NCBI GenBank assembly: GCA_016930375.1
Contig: JAFGGU010000070.1
Location: 1-64,000 of the forward strand
Direction: 5' to 3'
DNA from: Bacteroidales bacterium
GTDB lineage: Bacteria > Bacteroidota > Bacteroidia > Bacteroidales > UBA10428
Length of the DNA: 64,000 nucleotides
Shown here: in pieces, positions 26,802-34,451 of the stretch
Position numbering within the stretch: position 1 is the stretch's first letter
How the letters are laid out: every line of letters begins with the position of its first letter
Notes under the pieces: generated by a model
What the model saw: the letters and a program-made list of their open reading frames with translations, nothing else
Told to the model about the DNA's origin: nothing
Databases searched by the model: none
Translations under genes and position numbers: made by a program

Positions 26802-27236
26802 ATGAATAAGAAAGAACTGATTTGCCGGACCGAAACGCAGGTGAGATTCAGCGAGGTCGATTCCATGGGAGTTGTATGGCATGGTAATTATGTCAGGTAC
26901 TTTGAGGACGGCCGTGAAGCTTTTGGCAACCTTTATGGCATCAATTACATGGATTTTTATCGTGTAGGCGTAATGATACCCATTGTGAAAATAACCTGCG
27001 ATTATAAAAAACCGCTGAAGTACGGTGATACTGCCATCATCGAAACCCGTTTCGTAAATTGCGAAGCCGCCAAGCTGCAGTATGATTATACCATCTATCG
27101 AAATAGTCCCGACGATATTGTGGCTACCGGTTCCACCCTCCAGGTTTTTCTGAACCGGGATATGGAACTTCTGCTGGACCTGCCGCCCTTCTTTTATGAC
27201 TGGAAGAAAGCCCATAACCTCATCACCTATCCTTGA
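26802..27236 (+). CDS. Hotdog acyl-CoA/ACP thioesterase (4HBT, YbgC/FadM type)
   Basis: The 144-residue protein has the 4HBT signature QVRFSEVDSMGVVWHGNYVR, with the catalytic Asp and the GxVxxxxY pattern of YbgC/FadM-type thioesterases. It is the first gene of the plus arm of the aryl-polyene/flexirubin-type locus. Its stop overlaps the TTG start of the next ketosynthase (TTGA). Thioesterases are regular members of such clusters, where they may release or proofread ACP-bound intermediates. Its exact substrate here is unknown. Confidence 0.88.
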   Translation: MNKKELICRTETQVRFSEVDSMGVVWHGNYVRYFEDGREAFGNLYGINYMDFYRVGVMIPIVKITCDYKKPLKYGDTAIIETRFVNCEAAKLQYDYTIYRNSPDDIVATGSTLQVFLNRDMELLLDLPPFFYDWKKAHNLITYP

Positions 27237-28399
27237 GACAAGCTTTCGTCATATCGGATAACATCATTACATCACTTGGTTTTACAACCGGAGAGAATGC
27301 GGCTGCTTTGAAATCAGGACAAACAGGCATTGAGATGCATGATGACCGACGGCTTGCTCCATCTCCTTTTTGGGCATCCCTTATAGACAACCGGGCATTG
27401 CCGGACCATTTTACTGAATACGAAAATCCGGAGCAATTCACCCGTTTCGAACAAATGGTAATCTGCTCGGTCATGGGAGCTTTGAAAGATACCTCCATCC
27501 CTGTCTCCAGTGAGAGAACATTGTTCATTCTGTCCACAACCAAAGGTAATGTGGAGATCCTTGACAGCAAGTCCGGTTCCCGGTTTAATGAGGACCGGCT
27601 TTACCTGTGGAATTCGGCGTTACTTCTGCAGCAATTCTTTACATTGTTTCATAAACCGGTTGTAGTTTCCAATGCCTGTGTTTCGGGTGTTCTGGCAATA
27701 ATGATCGGAGCACGGTTCATTCGCTCCGGCGCATATGATCATGTGATTGTAACAGGCGCTGACCTGGTTACGGAATTCGTCGTATCGGGGTTTAATTCCT
27801 TCCTGTCCTTGTGTTCGGGTCCATGTAAACCTTTTGATAAAGACAGGCAGGGACTTTCACTGGGAGAGGGCGCGGGAACAGTTATTCTTTCTTCAGATCA
27901 GAAACTGTTTGGAAAAGGGGAAAGGATCATTGCAGGACCGGGAATTTCAAGCAATGATGCCAACCACATTTCCGGACCTTCCAGGACAGGAGAGGGACTT
28001 TACATTGCCATTAAGCGAACGCTGGAGATTGCAGCAGGTGAAAGTTTATCAGGGGAAGCGGCATCCGTGGATTATATCTCTGCCCATGGCACAGCAACTC
28101 CTTACAACGATGAAATGGAATCTATTGCCCTCACCCGGGCCGGCCTTCAGCATATACCGGTGAACAGTTTCAAGGGATACTGGGGACATACCCTTGGCGC
28201 GGCAGGAGTGATAGAATCAATTGCGGGGATTTATTCCATGCGCCACAACCTGTTATTTGGCACCCTGGGTTTTCATACCCCGGGAGTTTCGCATCCGATA
28301 CATGTGATCCGTGAAGCAAGGGAAATCCGGATTGATACCTTTCTGAAGATCGCATCGGGGTTCGGAGGAAGTAATGCTGCCCTGTTATTTTACAAATGA
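27233..28399 (+). CDS. Beta-ketoacyl-ACP synthase (KS 1)
   Basis: The 388-residue condensing enzyme is of the FabB/FabF type. The active-site cysteine is Cys149 (VVSNACVSGVLAI), and the two histidines lie in SAHGTATPYND and GYWGHTLGAAG, so the catalytic triad is complete. It probably condenses malonyl-ACP with the growing aryl-polyene chain, perhaps pairing with one of the inactive KS-like proteins downstream. The start is TTG, overlapping the thioesterase stop; the stop overlaps the next gene by ATGA. The sequence is divergent from housekeeping FabF, which fits a specialised role. Confidence 0.9.
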   Translation: MRQAFVISDNIITSLGFTTGENAAALKSGQTGIEMHDDRRLAPSPFWASLIDNRALPDHFTEYENPEQFTRFEQMVICSVMGALKDTSIPVSSERTLFILSTTKGNVEILDSKSGSRFNEDRLYLWNSALLLQQFFTLFHKPVVVSNACVSGVLAIMIGARFIRSGAYDHVIVTGADLVTEFVVSGFNSFLSLCSGPCKPFDKDRQGLSLGEGAGTVILSSDQKLFGKGERIIAGPGISSNDANHISGPSRTGEGLYIAIKRTLEIAAGESLSGEAASVDYISAHGTATPYNDEMESIALTRAGLQHIPVNSFKGYWGHTLGAAGVIESIAGIYSMRHNLLFGTLGFHTPGVSHPIHVIREAREIRIDTFLKIASGFGGSNAALLFYK

Positions 28400-29043
28400 T
28401 GGACTATACAAGTATCATACGAGATTATTGCATCATCCGGGATCATCATGTGATCCGGGGTGACCAGGTTGTATTTACAGGCGATAAAAGTATGCCGCCC
28501 GCTTCTTTTTTTACTGAGATTTACAGGCATTTCGATATGAATTACCCCAAGTTTTACAAGATGGACAACCTGTGTAAACTTGGATTCCTGGCCGCAGAAT
28601 TACTGCTCAAAGATAAAAACCTGCAGCATTCCGATACTCCCTATGAGACCGGCATTATCCTGTATAACGCGTCCTCATCACTGGATACTGACAGAAATCA
28701 CCAGAATTCAATCAGTGACCAAGCAGCATACTATCCAAGTCCTTCTGTTTTTGTTTACACCCTGGCTAATATTGTTATCGGCGAAATTTGTATCCGGCAT
28801 AAACTATATGGAGAGAGCACATTCTTTATTGAAAAGGAATTCGATGCCGATAGATTATATAATTATGTAAAGCTGCTGCTGGATGATAATCTGGTAGAAA
28901 GCTGTATCGCTGGCTGGATTGAGCTTGACAGCGACCATTATGACGGAGTGTTGTATTTGGTTGAAAAATCACCGTCTGTTACCAATGGAATTGTTAATTT
29001 TGAACCAGGAAAACTTATTGAAATTTATTCCCGGAGAAGCTGA
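28396..29043 (+). CDS. Short ketosynthase-like protein without active-site Cys
   Basis: The 215-residue protein keeps thiolase-fold patterns of a ketosynthase N-terminal half: GIILYNASSSLDTDRNHQNS, and PSPSVFVYTLANIVIGEICI, where FabF has PxxFxxxxPNxxxGxxxI. It then ends after the region GESTFFIEKEFDADRL, where the nucleophilic cysteine would normally follow. There are no catalytic histidine motifs. It therefore cannot condense by itself. The likely role is a structural or chain-length partner for a neighbouring ketosynthase. Proteins of this size and position are, as I recall, typical of flexirubin/aryl-polyene loci in Bacteroidota. It overlaps KS 1 and lies 3 bases before the ACP gene. Confidence 0.7.
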   Translation: MMDYTSIIRDYCIIRDHHVIRGDQVVFTGDKSMPPASFFTEIYRHFDMNYPKFYKMDNLCKLGFLAAELLLKDKNLQHSDTPYETGIILYNASSSLDTDRNHQNSISDQAAYYPSPSVFVYTLANIVIGEICIRHKLYGESTFFIEKEFDADRLYNYVKLLLDDNLVESCIAGWIELDSDHYDGVLYLVEKSPSVTNGIVNFEPGKLIEIYSRRS

Positions 29044-29046
29044 ATC

Positions 29047-29304
29047 ATGGAACAACTGATAGCAAAACTAAAAAATGAGATTATTGAGGTTCTGAACCTT
29101 TCAGAGATGTCGCCGACTGATATTGATGAAAATGCCCCTCTTTTTGTTGAAGGATTGGGTCTCGATTCAATTGATGCACTGGAACTGATTGTTCTTCTTG
29201 AAAAAAATTATGGCCTGAAATTGGGAACCGCTGAAGAAGGAAAGAAAGTCTTACGATCAGTCCGATCCATGGCTGAATTCATCACTGAGAATAAGAAGGG
29301 ATAA
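29047..29304 (+). CDS. Acyl carrier protein (ACP 1)
   Basis: The 85-residue acidic protein has the carrier motif LGLDSIDALELIV. The serine of DSI would receive the 4'-phosphopantetheine arm. It carries the growing acyl/polyene chain between the ketosynthases, reductase and dehydratases of the locus. A second ACP lies on the minus arm (35345-35593), so the pathway uses two carriers, perhaps one for the starter and one for extension. No phosphopantetheinyl transferase is present in the window. Confidence 0.93.
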   Translation: MEQLIAKLKNEIIEVLNLSEMSPTDIDENAPLFVEGLGLDSIDALELIVLLEKNYGLKLGTAEEGKKVLRSVRSMAEFITENKKG

Positions 29305-29317
29305 AACCTCCTATACT

Positions 29318-30523
29318 GTGCCGCAAAGAGTATTCGTTACAGGTTTGGGTATCATTTCTGCTATCGGCTCCAATGTAAAGGAGGTGATGGATTCCCTGAA
29401 AGAAATGCGGACCGGTGTGGGTCCTCTTACACGTATTGATTCGATTTACAAAGATGATATTCCGGTGGGAGAGATCAGGGCTTCCAACCGGGAGTTATTG
29501 GAGGAAGTTTCACCGTCTGCCGGGGCTTACTATTCCCGCACCGCTCTTTTGGGTTTAATTGCTGCCAGGCAGGCCTTCGCGCAAGCCCGTTTCAGCGATT
29601 CTGGAAATCTCCGCACAGGTCTCATTTCCGGAACAACCACCGGTGGCATGGACAGAAGTGAACATTTCTACCAGGCCTATCTGAAAGACAACCACAAAGG
29701 AAGGATCCGGGATATTATCGGTCATGATTGCGGTGACAGCACCGAAAGGATAGCAGATAACCTTGGCATAAAGGACTTTTTGTCCACCATCAATACTGCC
29801 TGCTCCTCTTCAGCCAATTCCATCATGCTGGCAACACGCATGATCAGACAGGGGAAACTCGACAGGGCAGTGGCGGGCGGATCGGATGCACTTACTCTCT
29901 TCACGCTGAACGGATTCAACAGCCTGATGATACTCGACAAGCAGCCATGTCGTCCTTTCGATGAAAACCGCAACGGATTGAACCTGGGCGAAGGAGCAGG
30001 TTTTCTGGTGCTTGAATCCGAAGCATCCGTCATCCGGGAAAACAAACCTGTATTGTGCGAAATAAAAGGCTATGGAAACTCTTGTGATGCCTATCATCAG
30101 ACGGCATCCTCTCCCGAAGGACACGGCGCTTTCCTGGCCATGAAGAAAGCTCTTGAAACATCTCATCTTGCAGCGGAAGATATCAGCTACATCAATGCCC
30201 ACGGAACCGGAACGAAGAATAATGATCTGTCCGAAGGAAACGCCCTTGAAAAGCTGTTCGCGGGGAAAGTTCCCCCCTGCAGTTCAACAAAATCATATAC
30301 CGGACATACATTGGGTGCTTCCGGCGCCATTGAAGCGGTACTGAGCGTTCTTGCACTTCAATACGGCTGGATTTACCCGAACCTGAACTTTTCCCAAAAA
30401 ATGAATGAGTTGAGCTTTACCCCGGTGACGGGATTTTCAGCAGGATTGCCGCTCAGGCATGTCATGTCCAATTCCTTTGGTTTTGGCGGCAACAATTCTT
30501 CACTGATATTCTCAAAGTGCTGA
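29318..30523 (+). CDS. Beta-ketoacyl-ACP synthase (KS 2)
   Basis: The 401-residue FabF-type condensing enzyme has the catalytic Cys162 in STINTACSSSANSIM and the histidines in NAHGTGTKNNDLSE and SYTGHTLGASGA; all are intact. It lies between the ACP gene and a chain-length-factor-like gene, the arrangement of a type II polyketide KS/CLF pair. The chosen start is GTG (29318), 13 bases after the ACP stop, giving a protein that begins VFVTGLGIISAIG at the usual place. It is probably the main elongating ketosynthase of the polyene. Confidence 0.92.
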   Translation: MPQRVFVTGLGIISAIGSNVKEVMDSLKEMRTGVGPLTRIDSIYKDDIPVGEIRASNRELLEEVSPSAGAYYSRTALLGLIAARQAFAQARFSDSGNLRTGLISGTTTGGMDRSEHFYQAYLKDNHKGRIRDIIGHDCGDSTERIADNLGIKDFLSTINTACSSSANSIMLATRMIRQGKLDRAVAGGSDALTLFTLNGFNSLMILDKQPCRPFDENRNGLNLGEGAGFLVLESEASVIRENKPVLCEIKGYGNSCDAYHQTASSPEGHGAFLAMKKALETSHLAAEDISYINAHGTGTKNNDLSEGNALEKLFAGKVPPCSSTKSYTGHTLGASGAIEAVLSVLALQYGWIYPNLNFSQKMNELSFTPVTGFSAGLPLRHVMSNSFGFGGNNSSLIFSKC

Positions 30524-30524
30524 T

Positions 30525-31589
30525 ATGAAGGCATATATTAAAGGAGCAGCAATACTGTCACCCCAGAAAACCTTTGGTGAAAAGGGCTTCCCCGGAGAAG
30601 TAACCGACTATCATGGAGTCAGCTACCTGAAATGTATCGAACCTGCCTACCGTGATTTCATCGATCCGATGGTCGCCAGGCGTATGAGCCGTATCGTGAA
30701 GATGGGCGTCTGCAGTGCGCTGAAATGTATGCAGGATTCTGGGATTTCCATGCCCGATGCCATATTGGCTGGTACGGGCCTCGGTTGTCTCGAGGATACG
30801 GAAAAATTCCTGGGATCCGTTTATACCCACGAGGAAAAGCTGCTGAATCCGACACCCTTCATTCAGTCAACGCATAATACCATTGCAGGAGCCGTCGCCC
30901 TTGCCATTAAATGCCATAATTATAATGCTACCTATACACACCGGGGATTTTCTTTTGAAAGCGCCCTGGAGGACGCATTTCTGCACCTGGAAGAAAACCC
31001 TGAACTAAACCTGCTTGCGGGCGCCTTTGATGAACTGACAACGAATTCATACAACATCACCCGGCGGATGGGACTTTGGAAAAACCATCCGGTGAACAGC
31101 GCGGACCTGCTGAACTATCAAACCCGCGGAAGTCTTCCCGGTGAAGGTGTGGCTTTTTTCATGCTGGGCGGCAGGAAAGGTTCCGACATGGCCGTACTGA
31201 GATCGGTAAAGACTTTTTATAAACCGCACGGTTACCCGGAAATTGAATCCATTGTTGATCAATTTCTCAGGAATGAGGGTTTAACACCCGGCGATATCGA
31301 CCTGGTCATTGCCGGAATAAACGGAGATTTTGCCACTGACCGGGTTTACTATCAATTGAAGGAGGGTGTACTGGGAAATAGACCATTTGCCTGGTACAAG
31401 CACCTGTGCGGTGAATATGATACCTCATCATCGTTTGCCCTGTGGCTGGCTTCGGTAATTTTGAAGGACCAACATGTGCCTGACTGCGCATTGCTGGAGG
31501 ATATTGCACCGGTTGGAATTGAAAGAATATTGATATACAACCATTTACGAGAGAATAATCACGTCCTGTATTTAACAGAGAGATGCTGA
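30525..31589 (+). CDS. Ketosynthase-like chain-length factor, inactive
   Basis: The 354-residue protein has ketosynthase fold patterns (ILAGTGLGCLEDTEKFLGS, FIQSTHNTIAGAVAL), but the nucleophile site reads YTHRGFSFESALEDA with no cysteine. The later histidine regions are also lost (HLCGEYDTSSSFALW instead of a GHxxGA motif). It should act as a non-catalytic partner that sets chain length for KS 2, whose gene ends 1 base upstream. This resembles the KS/CLF heterodimers of type II polyketide and aryl-polyene systems. It overlaps the deacetylase gene by 7 bases. Confidence 0.8.
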   Translation: MKAYIKGAAILSPQKTFGEKGFPGEVTDYHGVSYLKCIEPAYRDFIDPMVARRMSRIVKMGVCSALKCMQDSGISMPDAILAGTGLGCLEDTEKFLGSVYTHEEKLLNPTPFIQSTHNTIAGAVALAIKCHNYNATYTHRGFSFESALEDAFLHLEENPELNLLAGAFDELTTNSYNITRRMGLWKNHPVNSADLLNYQTRGSLPGEGVAFFMLGGRKGSDMAVLRSVKTFYKPHGYPEIESIVDQFLRNEGLTPGDIDLVIAGINGDFATDRVYYQLKEGVLGNRPFAWYKHLCGEYDTSSSFALWLASVILKDQHVPDCALLEDIAPVGIERILIYNHLRENNHVLYLTERC

Positions 31590-32359
31590 ATTACAGAAAC
31601 ACCCTTGTTGTATTTTCACTTGCCCTGGCAGGCGTTGCAGTGACTGATATTTTCAAACCGGTCAGCGTATGGCTGTACATTGGCATTGTTCTTGCCGTGA
31701 TATCGCTGTTGACCTGGGGTTCGATCAGGATTCAGGCGGACTTTTATCTTCGGTCCGTTTGTTCCGGCGACCGGAACATCAGGGCAGTAAGTATCACTTT
31801 TGATGACGGACCCGATGGCTTGGTAACACCCATGGTGTTGGATATTTTAAAAGAAAATAAGGTGAAAGCGGCTTTTTTCGTTGTCGGTCAGAATGCTGAA
31901 AAGCATCCTGAGATTCTGGAGCGGATCGACAGGGAAGGCCATATCATTGGTGGACACAGCTATTCTCATCACTTTTTCTTTGATCTGTTTTCATCGCGGA
32001 GGATGAAAAAGGAAATGAACCATACCGCGAAAGTTATTTTTGACATTACCGGGAAAAATATCAGGCTTTTCAGGCCACCCTATGGAGTCACAAATCCTAC
32101 AGTTGCCAGGGTTGTTAAAGAACTGAAGCTTACTTCAGTGGGTTGGAGCCTGCGATCAAAGGATACTGTGATCCAGGATGACAGCGCACTGCTGAAAAGG
32201 ATCCAAACCAGACTGAAACCCGGGGATGTCCTGCTGATGCACGATTGCAAAGCTTGGACTGTCAACCGGCTGAAATCCCTGGTAAAGTATCTGCAGGATA
32301 ATGGGTATATGGTGAAAGAGATTGATCAACTATTAAATATTGAACCTTATGTCAGGTAA
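31583..32359 (+). CDS. Polysaccharide deacetylase (NodB domain) membrane protein
   Basis: The 258-residue protein has two short N-terminal hydrophobic segments (about 8-25 and 28-47), then a complete NodB domain. It shows SITFDDGPDG (catalytic Asp pair), GGHSYSHH (metal histidines), RPPYG and LLMHD near the end. Such enzymes remove N- or O-acetyl groups from carbohydrate-type substrates. It is translationally coupled to the genes on both sides inside the pigment locus, so it probably edits the final glycolipid or sugar-bearing product, or a cell-envelope acceptor. The substrate cannot be told from sequence. Confidence 0.85.
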   Translation: MLNYRNTLVVFSLALAGVAVTDIFKPVSVWLYIGIVLAVISLLTWGSIRIQADFYLRSVCSGDRNIRAVSITFDDGPDGLVTPMVLDILKENKVKAAFFVVGQNAEKHPEILERIDREGHIIGGHSYSHHFFFDLFSSRRMKKEMNHTAKVIFDITGKNIRLFRPPYGVTNPTVARVVKELKLTSVGWSLRSKDTVIQDDSALLKRIQTRLKPGDVLLMHDCKAWTVNRLKSLVKYLQDNGYMVKEIDQLLNIEPYVR

Positions 32360-32993
32360 TCTCAGATTGATTTTCATGATGTTATTTAGTATTCCGGCTT
32401 TCAGTGTTTTATGCCAGGTACCCGGTACACCCATGAAGGATATTTCCGGTTTTAAGGAAAAACTGGTTACCATGTCAGACAAAGTGAATACCATCGAAAG
32501 CGATTTCGTACAGGAAAAGGACCTCAGCATCCTGGCCCATAAAATCGTTTCCCAGGGTCGTTTTTGCTATAAGAAGGAAAACAATATCCGATGGGAATAT
32601 CTCCACCCATACAGGTATCTGATCATCATCAGCAATGGCAAGATATTCATCAAGGAGGATAACAACCAGAAGCAGTATGATATTCAGAGCAACAAGATGT
32701 TCCAGGAGATGAATAAATTCATCAGCGGTTGCATCCAGGGTGATATTCTGAAAAATGAAAAAGACTACAAGGTGGGGTATTTCGAAGATGATAAAAGCTA
32801 CTATGTAAGTTTGGTTCCCATTTCAGAAAAAATGCGTGAAATGCTCAATGAGGTCCGGATCTGGTTTAGCCGGAATGATCTCACGGTTTCAAGAATAGTT
32901 ATGATGGAAGCTGGAGGGGATTATACAAAAATTGATTTTACCGGGAAAAAGCTGAATACCGATATACCGCTTGAAAAATTTAGTTTTAGATAG
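32349..32993 (+). CDS. LolA-like periplasmic lipoprotein/lipid carrier
   Basis: The protein has about 214 residues, a signal peptide (IFMMLFSIPAFSVLCQ) and a LolA-like fold pattern: TIESDFVQEKDLSIL, SQGRFCYKKENNIRWEYLHP, LIIISNGKIFI. LolA normally carries lipoproteins from the inner to the outer membrane. LolA-like proteins in aryl-polyene loci are thought to help carry the lipid-like product. The TTG at 32340 (ORF track) is possible, but the ATG at 32349 also overlaps the deacetylase stop and leaves a normal signal peptide. The last codons overlap the next gene. Confidence 0.85.
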   Translation: MSGNLRLIFMMLFSIPAFSVLCQVPGTPMKDISGFKEKLVTMSDKVNTIESDFVQEKDLSILAHKIVSQGRFCYKKENNIRWEYLHPYRYLIIISNGKIFIKEDNNQKQYDIQSNKMFQEMNKFISGCIQGDILKNEKDYKVGYFEDDKSYYVSLVPISEKMREMLNEVRIWFSRNDLTVSRIVMMEAGGDYTKIDFTGKKLNTDIPLEKFSFR

Positions 32994-33684
32994 GTTTGAT
33001 TTGTTGGGCGTAGTTTCAAACTACGCCCAGCATCGGGCGAGTCTTCTTCTGCTGCTGCTGCCGCTGCTGCTCAATTCTTGCTCCCTTTCTCTCTTCCCGG
33101 GTTATCACCGGCAGGCTGAGACCGATGCAGTTGCCCCGGCATCATGGTTTCAGTCGGATTCATCTCATTTCCTGTTTAACACGAAGATTGACCTCATGAA
33201 AGACCATTTCAGCGGCCTGATGGTCGTGAAGCCATTTCCTGACAGTTCATACCGGGTGGTTTTCCTTACCGAGGTAGGATTGAAGATTTTCGATTTGGAG
33301 TTTATGCCCGACCGCCAGGTGAAAGTTCACTACATGATGGACGCCATGAACAGGAAAGCATTGGTCAATACCCTGTCCAACGACATCAGCCTTGTTTTGA
33401 TGAACGGACTGCAGCGGCTTCAACCGGAAGTACTGGGACTAAAAGATTCACATGACCTGGTTTTCAGGTTTAAAATCGGGAGCAGGAAAAACTGCTATTA
33501 TGTCGCATCACAAAACAACCGGCCATACCTGGTCAGACAAGTGGCAGGAATCAGCCGTAAAGTCACGGCTGACCTGTATGGAAATCCACATGCCGGAATT
33601 GACTCGGTAAAAATCAAACATGATAATCTCCGGTTGGCCATAAGTCTCTACCGGATAATTGAAAATCCCCATGCTGCTGAATAA
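32971..33684 (+). CDS. Lipoprotein of unknown function in pigment locus
   Basis: The 237-residue protein has a lipobox (LLPLLLNSCSLS) after a long Leu run. The mature part includes FNTKIDLMKDHFSGLMVVK and VGLKIFDLEFMPD, a small beta-rich outer-membrane lipoprotein pattern found next to LolA-like genes in such loci. The start is uncertain: the frame has only TTG codons (32971, 33001, 33004) before the signal peptide, and a 25-base perfect palindrome (33005-33029) encodes part of the n-region. Translation may be coupled to lolA, whose stop lies 23 bases inside this ORF. The role is probably in moving or inserting the product at the outer membrane (inferred). Confidence 0.7.
   Translation: MKNLVLDRFDLLGVVSNYAQHRASLLLLLLPLLLNSCSLSLFPGYHRQAETDAVAPASWFQSDSSHFLFNTKIDLMKDHFSGLMVVKPFPDSSYRVVFLTEVGLKIFDLEFMPDRQVKVHYMMDAMNRKALVNTLSNDISLVLMNGLQRLQPEVLGLKDSHDLVFRFKIGSRKNCYYVASQNNRPYLVRQVAGISRKVTADLYGNPHAGIDSVKIKHDNLRLAISLYRIIENPHAAE
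33005..33029. repeat. 25-base palindrome inside the lipoprotein 5' end
   Basis: TGGGCGTAGTTT-C-AAACTACGCCCA has two perfect 12-base arms. The inner GTAGT...ACTAC matches the hairpin at 219-234 in style, which suggests the same family of dispersed palindromes, here inserted in or next to a coding start. Confidence 0.8.
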
Positions 33685-34072
33685 ATTGTACACCCTGTCA
33701 TCTCTTGAATTATCGAAGGAGAAGGATAAAATTACCGCTTATATTCTGTTGAACAGGGAGCACCCGGTCTTTGAAGGCCATTTTCCGGGCAATCCAATAC
33801 TTCCGGGTGTCTGCACCGTTCAGATCATCAGGGAATTATTGGAAAAGTCCCTGGAAAAGGAGTTGTTGCTTGCCAGAGCCGGCAATATCAAATACCTGGG
33901 ATTTATTAATCCCTTTACAACCAGCGAAATCCAGTTTGAATTGGTTTTAAAGAATTTGGAAACAGGGGCACTGAGTTGCTCCGCCTCGGTTTCGGCAGGG
34001 GGAACAGCACTTTGTAGTTTCAAAGGGGAATATTTTGCTTCCCCAGTATCCTCATCTCACATTCCGCAATAA
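33671..34072 (+). CDS. Hotdog dehydratase with FabZ His motif but no catalytic Glu
   Basis: The protein has about 133 residues and the FabZ signature HPVFEGHFPGNPILPGV, including the catalytic histidine (HFPG). The glutamate that completes the FabZ active site (LEAMAQ in E. coli FabZ) is replaced by Gln (TVQIIRELLEK). It is predicted to dehydrate 3-hydroxyacyl-ACP to give the polyene double bonds, but it probably needs a partner. The converging hotdog gene on the other strand has the Glu and lacks the His. The start is taken at ATG 33671, overlapping the lipoprotein stop; the track's TTG 33659 is less likely. Its 3' end overlaps the minus-strand gene by 53 bases. Confidence 0.82.
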   Translation: MLLNKLYTLSSLELSKEKDKITAYILLNREHPVFEGHFPGNPILPGVCTVQIIRELLEKSLEKELLLARAGNIKYLGFINPFTTSEIQFELVLKNLETGALSCSASVSAGGTALCSFKGEYFASPVSSSHIPQ

Positions 34073-34451
34073 CACGATTCTTACAGAAAACTTTCCCCGT
34101 CACGATCGTAAAACCCACGATCTCGTTTTCCACCATGATCTCCGATTGAATTTCCGAGTTGACAGGGGGCAGGGAAGAGATCACCAGGTTTTTAATAGCG
34201 CCTATATAACCTTCATTTACGGAACCGCTGTTCATTTTATTCCGGTAACCTGTAAAGGCTGCCGCAGTCTGTGCGATGAACTCGATGAGCCCCGATTCAC
34301 GAAGGAAGCCTTTTTCGGAAAAAAGGTTCGTGGCTTTAATGTAAAGACTACCTTTTGCCGATCGGTCATCGGCGTAAACCAGCCGGTCGATCATCTGCAT
34401 CGGCGGACGCTGTGGAATGAGATCGGTTATGTTTAAATCGGAAGGGTTCAT
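34020..34451 (-). CDS. Hotdog dehydratase with catalytic Glu but no FabZ His
   Basis: The 143-residue protein begins LNITDLIPQRPPMQMIDRLV, the opening of ApeP/FabA-like dehydratases of aryl-polyene loci. It contains GLIEFIAQTAAAFTGY, which aligns with the FabZ LExxAQ helix and its catalytic Glu. The HFPG histidine is missing: the aligned stretch reads SEKGFLRESG. Alone it should be weak or inactive, but with the plus-strand protein (33671-34072) it could form a mixed active site. The start at 34451 is chosen because ATG overlaps the acyltransferase TGA (ATGA); the track's start at 34481 lies 30 bases further upstream. It is the last gene of the minus arm. Confidence 0.82.
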   Translation of the reverse strand: MNPSDLNITDLIPQRPPMQMIDRLVYADDRSAKGSLYIKATNLFSEKGFLRESGLIEFIAQTAAAFTGYRNKMNSGSVNEGYIGAIKNLVISSLPPVNSEIQSEIMVENEIVGFTIVTGKVFCKNRVIAECEMRILGKQNIPL

